In this document: positions 7,261 to 15,615 of the stretch, one piece after another | Position numbering within the stretch: position 1 is the first letter of the stretch | Layout: every line of letters begins with the position of its first letter | Source of the DNA: Achromobacter kerstersii | Lineage (GTDB): Bacteria; Pseudomonadota; Gammaproteobacteria; Burkholderiales; Burkholderiaceae_B | NCBI RefSeq assembly: GCF_902859595.1 | Contig: NZ_CADIJQ010000013.1 | Coordinates: 82,740 to 146,739, forward strand | DNA: 64,000 bases | Direction: 5' to 3' | Position numbers and translations under genes: made by a program | The notes under the pieces: generated by a model | Database searches by the model: none | What the model was told of the DNA's origin: nothing | The model's input: only the letters and a program-made list of their open reading frames with translations

Positions 7261-9808
7261 AACCATCGCTCGAATTGCCCTGTTGACCTGCGCCATCGGC
7301 GCTGGAATCGTCGTTGCCTGCGGGCCGGACTTTCCGGCGCAGTTGCTGGACGACCGCGCGGGCACGCTACGCAGCACGCCTGCCAATTCGTTCAGTTATG
7401 AGGCATCGCGCTTGGTGGTGCCGGCTGACGCGATACGCGCTCAGGAATTACGAACGCTGCCTGGCGGCAACGATAGGCAGGACGCCATTCCCGAAGACTT
7501 CGATCCCGCGCTGAGCCCCGCGCAGCGCGCCACCGTGCGCGCGATGCGGCAATTGCCGGACGGCGATCAGGCTTATGCGGCGGGCGCCACGCTGCCAGAG
7601 GCCGTGCGTTTATATACCGCTGCCGCCGTCGATATCCTTGCTGCCGCGAACGACGAGACCGACGTGGCCGTATCCCGCGCCAGAGCACGCCTGCACGCGA
7701 TTCTTGCGCTGCCGGGCAACGAAGGCGCTGCGCGCAGCGTCTGGGCTACCTACATGCTGGCCGAGCTGGAAAATGGCGCATCAGCCGCAATGCCCGTCGA
7801 CGCCACGCCTCCGGGGCCGGCTTCTGCCGCTTCTGCCGCTGCTGCCGCTGCTGCCGCTTATGCCCGCGTCCGCCAATTGGCGCGAGACGGCGCGCCTGAC
7901 CCGTGGGGACTCGCCATCGCCAGCTTTGGCCAAGAGGCACGCGGCTTGCTGAGGGGCTCGCAAGGAGGCTGCACGTACGAGGATTTCCAGTCAGCCACCT
8001 CGTGCGCGGACGCCATTCCTGCCACAGCGTTGAAGCATGCTATCCAGCTGTATGCCGAGCAGGCCGCGCGGGGCTCCAGCAGCGGGCAGGCATCACTGCG
8101 CCTGATTGCGAGCTGGGCGTTGAACGCGCCTGCCCGTGCCGTCCGGCTGATCGACGACCCGGTCTCGCAACGCTTGCTGGTGGCCTATGCGCTGGCGCGG
8201 GTGGGCGACATCGTCGACGGCAATCCCGACAGCGCCTATGACATTTTCGCCACGTATGAAGTGAACGGCCAACGGGGTTATGCAGATGCGGCCGCGTTGG
8301 CAGGCAGGGGAAATGTGACGCCCAACCCGGCGTTGCAGGTCCTTGCCACCGCGCTGGCCAAGCAGGATGTGAGCAGGATTCAGAACGCGGATCGCGTGGC
8401 CGCGTTAGCGTATCGGGTCGGTCGCTATGACCTGGCGCAACCGCTAGCCGAGCGTCTGGACACCCCGCTAGCTTGGTGGATTCGCGCCAAACTGGCGATC
8501 CGTCGGGGAGACATGGCCGCCGCGGCGCAAGCCTACGCACGCGCCGCAAGCAGCTTTCCGAACGCCGACGAGCACAGCATCGACGCCCCCGGCATCGCCC
8601 GGCTAACGGCCGAGCGTGGCGTGTTGGCGCTGTCGCGCGGCCAGTACGTCGAAGCGCTGGACTTGCTGCTGCACGCCAACGATCCGTCTGCTGCCGACTT
8701 GCCAGAAGGGGGTTGGCTCCAGTCGCCCTATTGGAACGACGCGGCGTATGTGGCCGAGCGCGTGCTGACGGTAGATGAGCTCAAGCATTACGTGGATCAG
8801 CACGTGCCCGCATCCGCCATGCCGGCCACCCCGCCGGGCTTTCTGCAATTCGACTACCAGCGCTTCTACGAGTGGGCGGTGAAGCACCCCATTCCCGATG
8901 GCGACCGCCTGCGCCTGCTGCTCGCGCGCCGTCTGATGCGAGAAGGCCGCATGGACCAGGCGCTGGCTTACTTTCCCTCGGACGCGGATGCCCGCTTCGC
9001 GGATCTCACCGATGATGCGGCCGGTGTCTGGCGCGTTAGGCCTTCCAGCCGCCACCAAAAGGTCGAGGAGTACATTGCAGCCCTTCACAAAGCGGGCAAC
9101 GCATGGGGCCGGACAGCACGGGCCGAAGCCTGGTTTACCGCCGCGCGCCTCGCGCGCCGCAATGGCTTGGAGATCATGGGTTACGAACAGGACCCCGATT
9201 TCGCGGTGTATGACGGCAACTACACCTACGGCGCGGGCCGCAGCCCCGAACCCTGGCGCCAGTCGGCCGGGGCCGACGCCAGTCAGACGCCGGATACACC
9301 CGCCCAACGCGCCGAGGCGGCCTTGCCGGGTCCGCTGGTCACGCCCGAAGAACGGCAACGATTCGCCGCCAGCGAAGCGCGCCCCTATGCCCGCTTTCAC
9401 TATCGCCAGATCGCGGCCGACCACGCGCTGCAAGCGGCCGGGCAATTGCCAAACCGCTCCCAAGCTTTCGCTGCCGTGCTTTGCCAAGGGGCGCGCTACA
9501 TCATCGACGACTCGCCCGACCGCGCCTCGGCAATCTATCTGCGGTATGTGAATCAAGGCGCCCAGGTGCCGTTCAGCGGCACGTTCGGCCGCGAGTGCGC
9601 CGAGCCTGATTTCCGGGCGGCCGCGTGGTTCCACTACACACAAGCCTGGAAGGCATGGGAACGCTTACGGCGCGATCATGCCGGCTTGCTGCTTGCGGTG
9701 GGCCTGTTGGCGATTATTGCGGGCGGGGGATGCGTGTTTGCCTGGCGCATGCCTAAACGCACCCCCAAGCGCACCGCCAAGCCAACACACGAGAAAACGC
9801 AGGCCTAG
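7247..9808 (+). CDS. Large lipoprotein with TPR-like repeats, function unknown
   Basis: An 853-residue protein whose ATG at 7247 overlaps the end of the DUF3142 gene. The start is supported by a signal sequence ending in lipobox VVAC (Cys25). An Ala-rich run encoded by GCTGCC repeats lies near 7820-7860. Helical repeats of TPR character are visible (for example around AIRRGDMAAAAQAYARAA, LALSRGQYVEALDLL and LMREGRMDQALAYF). A single transmembrane helix near 812-833 is followed by a Lys/Arg/Thr-rich tail, so the protein may span from lipid anchor to cytoplasm. No enzyme family was recognised. Its strict pairing with a DUF3142 protein suggests a shared envelope or polysaccharide job. The TAG stop shares the palindrome CTAG with the ribD stop. 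Confidence 0.8.
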   Translation: MQNRKTIARIALLTCAIGAGIVVACGPDFPAQLLDDRAGTLRSTPANSFSYEASRLVVPADAIRAQELRTLPGGNDRQDAIPEDFDPALSPAQRATVRAMRQLPDGDQAYAAGATLPEAVRLYTAAAVDILAAANDETDVAVSRARARLHAILALPGNEGAARSVWATYMLAELENGASAAMPVDATPPGPASAASAAAAAAAAYARVRQLARDGAPDPWGLAIASFGQEARGLLRGSQGGCTYEDFQSATSCADAIPATALKHAIQLYAEQAARGSSSGQASLRLIASWALNAPARAVRLIDDPVSQRLLVAYALARVGDIVDGNPDSAYDIFATYEVNGQRGYADAAALAGRGNVTPNPALQVLATALAKQDVSRIQNADRVAALAYRVGRYDLAQPLAERLDTPLAWWIRAKLAIRRGDMAAAAQAYARAASSFPNADEHSIDAPGIARLTAERGVLALSRGQYVEALDLLLHANDPSAADLPEGGWLQSPYWNDAAYVAERVLTVDELKHYVDQHVPASAMPATPPGFLQFDYQRFYEWAVKHPIPDGDRLRLLLARRLMREGRMDQALAYFPSDADARFADLTDDAAGVWRVRPSSRHQKVEEYIAALHKAGNAWGRTARAEAWFTAARLARRNGLEIMGYEQDPDFAVYDGNYTYGAGRSPEPWRQSAGADASQTPDTPAQRAEAALPGPLVTPEERQRFAASEARPYARFHYRQIAADHALQAAGQLPNRSQAFAAVLCQGARYIIDDSPDRASAIYLRYVNQGAQVPFSGTFGRECAEPDFRAAAWFHYTQAWKAWERLRRDHAGLLLAVGLLAIIAGGGCVFAWRMPKRTPKRTAKPTHEKTQA

Positions 9809-10956
9809 GTCAGCGCCGGCAACGCCACGCGCTGCATGAGTTGCTGCCACGTGCCTGCGACCCGGGCACGCAGGCGCAGGTCCGCCCCCACGCGCGCCGT
9901 GTCGATGAATTCGTATCGGCGCGCCGCATCCAGATGTTCGAGCATCGGCAACCGCACCATTCCCGCGGCGTCACCCAGCAGCACCGGCGCCAGATACAGC
10001 AGCAGCTCATCCACGCATCCAGAGGCCACCAGCGCGCCGCTCAATCCCGCGCCGGCCTCGACATGCACCTCGTTGAACTGCTCTTTTGCGAACCAGTCCA
10101 TCATGCCGGGCAAGTCCACGCGGCCTGGCTCCTGGCCAGGCAGGACGACGACTCGGGCATTCTTGTCGGCCAGCCGTACGGCTTTGGCGGCATCTTCACG
10201 GGCCGTAAACAGGATGACTTCCGCGCCGTCAAACAGGCGAGCGTCCTCGGGAATCTCGAAGCGGCCATCCACGACCGCTTTGCGCGGTTGGCGCGGCGTG
10301 TCCACCCCGCGCACGTTGAGTTGCGGATCGTCTTTCAGGACGGTGCCCATGCCGGTCAGCACCACGCAGCTGCGCGCACGCCAGCGGTGGCCATCCACGC
10401 GGGCCTCGGGGCCGGTAATCCATTGAGACATGCCGTTATGCAGGGCGCTGCGGCCATCAAGCGACGCCGCCATCTTCATCCACACCCAGGGCAAGCCGCG
10501 GCTCATCCGCGAAATGAAGCCGGCATTGATGGCCAAGGCCTCTTCGGCGCACACACCGGTTGTCACCTCGATGCCGGCGGCGCGCAAACGGGCCAGCCCC
10601 TGCCCGTTGACCAACGGATTCGGGTCGCCAATGGCCACGACGACTCGCGCGGGTTTGGCGGCCAGCACCGCATCCACGCACGGCGGCGTGCGGCCAAAAT
10701 GGCTGCACGGTTCCAGGGTGACGTACATCGTGGCCCCCTGAACCGCTTCCTGGCGGGCCTGAGCGTCCCGCAGGGCGCAGACTTCGGCGTGCGGCCCGCC
10801 GGGGGGCTGCGTAGCACCCTCGCCCAGCACGCGCCCATCGCGCACGATGACGCATCCCACACGGGGGTTGGGCGCGGTGGTGTAGAGCACGCTTTCGGCC
10901 AGCGCCAGGGCGCGTCGCATCCAGAAGATATCGTCGGGTTCGCTTGGGGTCGTCAT
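9805..10956 (-). CDS. ribD: Bifunctional riboflavin deaminase/reductase RibD
   Basis: A 383-residue cytosolic enzyme that performs two consecutive steps of riboflavin synthesis: deamination of 2,5-diamino-6-ribosylamino-4-pyrimidinone phosphate, then reduction of the ribosyl side chain. The N-terminal cytidine-deaminase domain shows the zinc site HAE (56-58) with C84 and C93 (PCSHFGRTPPC). The C-terminal RibD_C reductase domain contains GPEARVDGHRWRARS and the EAGAGLSGAL segment. ATG at 10956 was preferred over upstream codons because it begins the family N-terminus just before FWMRRALALA. Its stop overlaps that of the convergent lipoprotein gene. Other riboflavin genes are not adjacent here. 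Confidence 0.96.
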   Translation of the reverse strand: MTTPSEPDDIFWMRRALALAESVLYTTAPNPRVGCVIVRDGRVLGEGATQPPGGPHAEVCALRDAQARQEAVQGATMYVTLEPCSHFGRTPPCVDAVLAAKPARVVVAIGDPNPLVNGQGLARLRAAGIEVTTGVCAEEALAINAGFISRMSRGLPWVWMKMAASLDGRSALHNGMSQWITGPEARVDGHRWRARSCVVLTGMGTVLKDDPQLNVRGVDTPRQPRKAVVDGRFEIPEDARLFDGAEVILFTAREDAAKAVRLADKNARVVVLPGQEPGRVDLPGMMDWFAKEQFNEVHVEAGAGLSGALVASGCVDELLLYLAPVLLGDAAGMVRLPMLEHLDAARRYEFIDTARVGADLRLRARVAGTWQQLMQRVALPALT

Positions 10957-11135
10957 GGCAGGAATTGTATGTCCGGGCCTGGATGACGTGGTGCAACCCG
11001 GCGCTGCCGGAAGGGGTATGCTCACCGAATGTCCGTTTTGGGCCGCCAGGTGGCTTGGGACGATCTCGCGCGGGCGGGACTTCCGTTTCAGAATAGCGCT
11101 ACACCTGCTGATATCCCAGGCCCGGAGGCCGAAAC

Positions 11136-11699
11136 ATGAAACAAGCACTGATCGTCATCGACGTACAAGATTCCTTCCGGCAACGTCCGTTTTGGGATGA
11201 AACCGAGTATCCGGCTTTTGTGGAACAGATCCAGGGGCTGATTGATTCGGCAACGGCCCAAGGCATTCCGGTGCTTCAGGTGTTCCACATCAGCCCATCC
11301 ACAGACCCCGCCAACCCGTTCTCGCTGGCTTCAGGCCACGTCAAGACGCTTGAAGAAGTGCGCATTGCGCCCGCCGCCGTGTTCCACAAAACGGTGCATT
11401 CCTCGCTGTACGCCAAAGACGCCAACGGCGCGACGCTGCATGATTGGCTGCGCGACAACGGCATCGAAGGCATCATCGTCAGCGGCATTCGCACTGAACA
11501 GTGCTGCGAAACCACGTCGCGGCACGCCAGCGACGCCGGCTTCAAAGTCGTGTTTCCCACCGACGCCACGCTGACCTTCGCCATGCAAAGCCCGTCAGGC
11601 AAGCACTACACGCCCGCCGAAATCCGCGACCACACCGAACTTGTGCTGCAAGGCCGCTTTGCCCGCATCGTGCGCGCCGCCGACGCGCTGGCCGCTTGA
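11136..11699 (+). CDS. Cysteine hydrolase of the isochorismatase family
   Basis: A 187-residue alpha/beta hydrolase. The Asp-Lys-Cys triad of the family is visible: Asp in VIDVQDSF, Lys in FHKTVHSS and Cys in RTEQCCETT. Substrates in this family include isochorismate, nicotinamide and N-carbamoyl compounds; nothing here fixes the substrate. It lies 17 bp upstream of a GlxA-type regulator gene on the same strand, so the two are probably one transcription unit and the regulator probably controls it. Confidence 0.9.
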   Translation: MKQALIVIDVQDSFRQRPFWDETEYPAFVEQIQGLIDSATAQGIPVLQVFHISPSTDPANPFSLASGHVKTLEEVRIAPAAVFHKTVHSSLYAKDANGATLHDWLRDNGIEGIIVSGIRTEQCCETTSRHASDAGFKVVFPTDATLTFAMQSPSGKHYTPAEIRDHTELVLQGRFARIVRAADALAA

Positions 11700-11715
11700 C
11701 CCATCGGAAAGCCGC

Positions 11716-12678
11716 ATGATTCCCGTGTACTTTGTGCTGCCGCGGGGCATCGTTCTGCTGGACCTTGCCGGCCCGGCAGAGGCTTTCCGGGTGGCCAACA
11801 AGCTGTGTCCCGGCACGTTCGAGCAACATTTCTGCGGCCCGTCGAAAGAGGTGGAAAGCGGCATTCCCGGGCTGCATCTGGCGCACATTCAGCCGCTGCC
11901 TGCCGCCTTGCCGCCACAGGCGCTTGTCATTATTTCCGGCGTGGTGGGTAAACACACCCGGCTGGACGACCCCGACGCCCACGCCATCATCGACTGGCTG
12001 GCCCAGCGCCATCCCGCAGACGAGTTCACGCTGATGACGGTCTGCGCGGGCGCGCTATTCGCGGCATCGGCCGGGCTGACGCGGCAACGCGACTGCACCA
12101 CCCACCATTCCTGCCTGGAACAACTGGCCAGCATCGACCCCAGCGCCCGCGTGCACGACAACCGCATCTTTGTTGAAGATGGCAACCTGGTCAGCAGCGC
12201 CGGCATCACGGCCGGCATCGATCTGGCGCTACATATGGTGTCGCGCCATTGCGGGCCGCGCGTCGCCAGTGAGGTCGCGCGCGACATGGTGGTCTATCAG
12301 CGCCGCGCAGGCACGGATTCCACGTTGTCGCCCTGGCTCGAGCACCGCAGCCACATGCACCCCGGCGTGCATCGGGTGCAGGACGCCGTGGTGCGCAACC
12401 CGGCCGCGCCGTGGTCCGCGCAATCGCTGGCAGACCAGGCGCACACCAGCGCCCGCCACCTGACGCGGCTGTTTCGCGAACACGCCGGCTGCACGCCGAT
12501 GGATTACCTGTATCAAATCCGCGTGGCGCTGGCGCGCGACCTGCTGCGCGAAACCCGCTTGGACCTGGAGCGCGTGGCGGAAAAATCCGGCTTTGGCTCG
12601 GCGCAGCACATGCGCCGCGTTTGGCGCAAATTTCAGCCGCTTACGCCCAGCCTGGCGCGGTCGGCTCCCATGCAATAA
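11716..12678 (+). CDS. GlxA family transcriptional regulator (DJ-1/PfpI + AraC HTH)
   Basis: A 320-residue regulator. The N-terminal half is a DJ-1/PfpI amidase-like sensor domain (starting VYFVLPRGIVLLDLAGPAEAF; MTVCAGALFAASAGL carries the nucleophile-elbow cysteine). The C-terminal half is an AraC-type double helix-turn-helix (SLADQAHTSARHLTRLFREHAG, then ERVAEKSGFGSAQHMRRVW). ATG 11716 was chosen because it begins the DJ-1 domain and sits 17 bp after the hydrolase stop. In related proteins the sensor half usually lacks enzymatic activity and binds amine or amide effectors. Confidence 0.92.
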   Translation: MIPVYFVLPRGIVLLDLAGPAEAFRVANKLCPGTFEQHFCGPSKEVESGIPGLHLAHIQPLPAALPPQALVIISGVVGKHTRLDDPDAHAIIDWLAQRHPADEFTLMTVCAGALFAASAGLTRQRDCTTHHSCLEQLASIDPSARVHDNRIFVEDGNLVSSAGITAGIDLALHMVSRHCGPRVASEVARDMVVYQRRAGTDSTLSPWLEHRSHMHPGVHRVQDAVVRNPAAPWSAQSLADQAHTSARHLTRLFREHAGCTPMDYLYQIRVALARDLLRETRLDLERVAEKSGFGSAQHMRRVWRKFQPLTPSLARSAPMQ

Positions 12679-12706
12679 CGGCGCCACGGCACCCGAGCCA
12701 AAACGA

Positions 12707-12730
12707 ATAACGGCGCCTCGGCGCCGTTAT
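12707..12730. terminator. Hairpin between convergent GlxA-type gene and nrdR
   Basis: A 10-bp perfect stem (12707-12716 with 12721-12730) lies between convergent genes. There is no good T-run, so termination efficiency is uncertain. A second copy of the left arm sequence (AATAACGGCGCC) occurs just upstream near 12674-12685. Confidence 0.5.
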
Positions 12731-12758
12731 GTTCCTGCCAAAGGCCCAGCCGGGGCTT

Positions 12759-13238
12759 TTATTCCTTGCGCAGCTTGCCCGGCAACAAAGGTCCCTGCAT
12801 TTCGCGGATGGCTTCAACGAATTCGCCGATGTCCTCAAAGCTCTTGTAGACGGACGCAAAACGCACGTACGCCACCTTGTCGAGCTTGCGCAGTTCGTTC
12901 ATGACGAGTTCGCCGATCTGTTCTGAGGGCACCTCGCGCAGCCCGCTTGCCAGCAACTGTTCTTCGATGCGCGCCACGGCGGCATCCACGTCTTCCGTGC
13001 TGACGGGGCGCTTGCGCAACGCCAAGCTCAAGCTGGCGCGGAGTTTCGTCGGGTCGTAGTCGCTGCGGCTGCCATTGCGCTTGACGATGGAAGGCATGGC
13101 AAGTTCCACCCGTTCATACGTGGTGAATCGCTTGTCGCAGGATAGGCAGCGGCGACGGCGGCGGATGGCGTCGCCCTCTTCCGAGACCCGGCTGTCGACA
13201 ACCTGCGTTTCGGCATTGCCGCAAAATGGACACCGCAT
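12759..13238 (-). CDS. nrdR: Transcriptional repressor NrdR
   Basis: A 159-residue ribonucleotide reductase repressor. The N-terminal zinc ribbon has Cys pairs CPFC (3-6) and CLSC (31-34) and a basic RRRRR patch; an ATP-cone domain (about 49-139) senses ATP/dATP. NrdR represses nrd operons when dATP is high by binding two 16-bp NrdR boxes. A matching pair of boxes lies at 50394-50440 in front of nrdA in this window, so its probable target is visible. It lies downstream of glyA on the same strand, but a terminator-like hairpin stands between them. Confidence 0.97.
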   Translation of the reverse strand: MRCPFCGNAETQVVDSRVSEEGDAIRRRRRCLSCDKRFTTYERVELAMPSIVKRNGSRSDYDPTKLRASLSLALRKRPVSTEDVDAAVARIEEQLLASGLREVPSEQIGELVMNELRKLDKVAYVRFASVYKSFEDIGEFVEAIREMQGPLLPGKLRKE

Positions 13239-13377
13239 GTGTGTTCCCTAAAGGCACGGATTGCAAAAAACAAGCATATTGTAACGATGCGCCGCTCGGG
13301 AAGCGCCAATACGGGCTAATTCGTCCCCAATATCCAGGACGGAATCGGTGGAGGATAGCCGCTGCCGCCACGAAAGC

Positions 13378-13409
13378 AAAGGGACGGCGCCTGACGGGGC
13401 CGTCCCTTT
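13378..13409 (-). terminator. Intrinsic terminator downstream of glyA
   Basis: A 10-bp stem (13378-13387 with 13400-13409) has a GC-rich loop and T-rich sequence on the minus-strand downstream side. It lies 49 bp after the glyA stop and separates glyA from nrdR, perhaps partially. Confidence 0.7.
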
Positions 13410-13457
13410 GGTCTGGCCCTGGCGGGGGATATCCCGCCGGGCCGATATCAAAACCGC

Positions 13458-14708
13458 TTACTTCGCGCCGTAAACCGGCAGGCGCGACGTCAGTTCATTA
13501 ACGCGAGCGCGCACGGCGGCGATGTTGGCTTCGTCGCGCGGGTTGTCCAGCACGTCGGCGATCAGGTTGGCGGTGAGTTCAGCGTCGGCTTCCGTGAAAC
13601 CACGCGTGGTCATGGCCGGCGTGCCCAGACGGATGCCGCTGGTCACGAAGGGCTTTTCCGGATCGTTCGGGATGGCGTTCTTGTTGACCGTGATGTGGGC
13701 CTGGCCCAGCACGGCTTCCGCTTCCTTGCCCGTGATGCCCTTGGCACGCAGGTCAACCAGCATGACGTGGCTTTCGGTACGGCCGGAAACGATGCGCAGG
13801 CCACGCTTGACCAGCGTGTCGGCCAGCACCTTGGCGTTCTTGACCACTTGTTGCGCGTAGTCCTTGAAGCTGGGTTCCAGCGCTTCCTTGAACGCCACGG
13901 CCTTGCCGGCGATGACGTGCATCAGCGGGCCGCCTTGAATGCCGGGGAAGATCGCCGAGTTGATGATCTTCTCGTGCTCGGCCTTCATCATGATGACGCC
14001 GCCGCGCGGGCCGCGCAGCGACTTGTGCGTGGTCGACGTGACGAAGTCAGCGTGCGGGACCGGGTTGGGGTAGGCGCCGCCAGCAACCAGCCCGGCGTAG
14101 TGGGCGATGTCGACCATGAACAGCGCGCCGTTTTCACGGGCGATACGGGCCATGCGTTCGAAATCAATGTGCAGGGCGTAGGCCGATGCACCTGCCACGA
14201 TCAGCTTGGGCTTGTGTTCTTTGGCCAGCTGTTCGACTTGCGCGTAGTTCAGGACTTCGTTTTCGTCCAGGCCGTACGAGATGAAGTTGTACAGCTTGCC
14301 CGAAGCGTTGACCGACGCGCCGTGCGTCAGGTGGCCGCCTTCAGCCAGGCTCATGCCCAGCACGGTGTCGCCCGGCTTCAGCACGGCCATGTACACGCCT
14401 TGGTTGGCCTGCGAACCCGAGTTCGGCTGCACGTTGGCGGCTTCAGCACCGAAGATCTGCTTCAGGCGGTCAATGGCCAGTTGCTCGACCATGTCCACGT
14501 ACTCGCAACCACCGTAATAGCGCTTGCCCGGGTAGCCTTCGGCGTACTTGTTCGTGAGCTGCGTGCCCTGGGCTTCCATGACGGCCGGGCTGGCGTAGTT
14601 CTCCGAAGCGATCAGCTCGATGTGCTGCTCTTGGCGAACGTCTTCCTTCTGGATGGCGGCCCAAACGTCCGGGTCAGCCTTGGACAAGGTGAGGTTGCGG
14701 TCAAACAT
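13458..14708 (-). CDS. glyA: Serine hydroxymethyltransferase
   Basis: A 416-residue PLP enzyme interconverting serine and glycine with transfer of a one-carbon unit to tetrahydrofolate. The PLP lysine is K229 in VTSTTHKSLRGPRGG; the substrate-contact segments ELIASENYAS and TNKYAEGYPGKRYYGG are intact. The ATG at 14708 gives the standard family N-terminus (MFDRNLTLSKADP) and was chosen over an upstream frame extension of 69 codons. The upstream region carries an unusual 34-bp nested dyad and a candidate promoter. Confidence 0.97.
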   Translation of the reverse strand: MFDRNLTLSKADPDVWAAIQKEDVRQEQHIELIASENYASPAVMEAQGTQLTNKYAEGYPGKRYYGGCEYVDMVEQLAIDRLKQIFGAEAANVQPNSGSQANQGVYMAVLKPGDTVLGMSLAEGGHLTHGASVNASGKLYNFISYGLDENEVLNYAQVEQLAKEHKPKLIVAGASAYALHIDFERMARIARENGALFMVDIAHYAGLVAGGAYPNPVPHADFVTSTTHKSLRGPRGGVIMMKAEHEKIINSAIFPGIQGGPLMHVIAGKAVAFKEALEPSFKDYAQQVVKNAKVLADTLVKRGLRIVSGRTESHVMLVDLRAKGITGKEAEAVLGQAHITVNKNAIPNDPEKPFVTSGIRLGTPAMTTRGFTEADAELTANLIADVLDNPRDEANIAAVRARVNELTSRLPVYGAK

Positions 14709-14752
14709 GACGGGGGATTCCTGAGGCGGTAAGAGAGGAGAAAGCAGTGTCG

Positions 14753-14786
14753 GGGGTAAACCCGAAGAATTCTTGTAGTTTACCCC
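14753..14786. promoter_or_regulatory. 34-bp nested dyad in the glyA/lysE-type divergent promoter region
   Basis: GGGGTAAAC (14753-14761) and GTTTACCCC (14778-14786) form a perfect 9-bp inverted repeat. Inside, and centred on the same axis, is the 10-bp palindrome AAGAATTCTT (14765-14774). It lies 45 bp upstream of the glyA start and overlaps the candidate -10. Symmetry with a shared centre and no room for an RNA loop favours a protein-binding operator over an RNA hairpin. The regulator is unknown. Confidence 0.5.
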
Positions 14787-14801
14787 GTCAAGCGGAATCA
14801 A
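14772..14801 (-). promoter_or_regulatory. Candidate sigma-70 promoter for glyA
   Basis: On the minus strand, TTGATT (plus 14796-14801) is followed after 18 bp by TACAAG (plus 14772-14777). Both are moderate matches to consensus. Overlap with the nested dyad suggests that a regulator bound there would block RNA polymerase. Confidence 0.4.
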
Positions 14802-14909
14802 TTGCCGCCAAAATGCGCCGAAGGCGAGCAAAATACGGCGGACGGGCGCGAAAACCACGCCATCGCGCGGCGCCCGAAAACCGCTCTCAACCCGACTTGA
14901 GAAACTTTC

Positions 14910-15548
14910 ATGCAAAGCGCCACACTCATAACCTACTCGCTAGTAGCAGCCGCCAGCGTCATCAGCCCAGGCCCCGCCACCATGCTCGCCATTCGCAACG
15001 GCGCGGCAGGCGGCGTGCGCGCCGTGGTGCCCTCCACGCTGGGCAATGTGACCGGGCTATTCCTGCTGTCGGCCGCGGCCATGCTGGGGCTGGGGGTGGT
15101 GCTGCAATCGTCCGCCATGCTGTTCATGGCGTTGAAGGTGGCGGGCGCCGCTTACCTGATCTATGTGGGCCTGCGGCATCTGCTGGGCCGCGCCCACATT
15201 GCGCCGCCAGAAGCCTTGGCCGCCAACCTGCCGCCACGCCGCGCGGGCGTCCTGTACCTGGAGGCCACTTTCGTCGCCGCCATGAACCCCAAACCCATCC
15301 TGTTCTTCACGGCCTTGTTCCCCCAGTTCCTGAACGCGCAAGAGCCGCTGCTTCCGCAGTTCTTCGTTCTGACCGGCATCTTCATGGCGATGTCTCTGGT
15401 GTCGCTCTTGACCTATGGCGCCTTGGCCCGGCGCGCCCGCAACGCGCTGCGGCGTCCCCGCATCGTCGTGTGGCTCAACCGCCTGGTCGGCTCGATCTTC
15501 GTCGCCTTCGGCATAGCGCTGCTGCGTCTGAAGCGATCCACCGTTTGA
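14910..15548 (+). CDS. LysE/RhtB family amino-acid exporter
   Basis: A 212-residue inner-membrane protein with about six hydrophobic helices. The family signature near the N-terminus is present (SPGPATMLAIRNGAAGG), and the mid-protein segment ALKVAGAAYLIYVGLRHL is typical of LysE/RhtB exporters of lysine, homoserine or threonine. Substrate cannot be assigned. It is transcribed divergently from glyA, which raises the possibility of a glycine/serine-linked exporter under the shared operator; this is inference only. Confidence 0.9.
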   Translation: MQSATLITYSLVAAASVISPGPATMLAIRNGAAGGVRAVVPSTLGNVTGLFLLSAAAMLGLGVVLQSSAMLFMALKVAGAAYLIYVGLRHLLGRAHIAPPEALAANLPPRRAGVLYLEATFVAAMNPKPILFFTALFPQFLNAQEPLLPQFFVLTGIFMAMSLVSLLTYGALARRARNALRRPRIVVWLNRLVGSIFVAFGIALLRLKRSTV

Positions 15549-15570
15549 GGCCGGCGAAAGCCGGGAATAA

Positions 15571-15599
15571 AAAAAGGCCGCAACGATTGCGGCCTTTTT
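15571..15599. terminator. Bidirectional intrinsic terminator
   Basis: A 13-bp stem (15571-15583 with 15587-15599) has a CGA loop, an A-run on one side and a T-run on the other. It serves the convergent LysE-type gene and the YbhB-like gene. Confidence 0.85.
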
Positions 15600-15615
15600 G
15601 ATTTGGCGTAGCGGA

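Noticed and set aside
14753..14786. Site-specific recombination site (lox- or dif-like)
   Set aside because: Length is 34 bp but arm and spacer lengths differ from lox, no dif consensus is present, and no recombinase gene is nearby.
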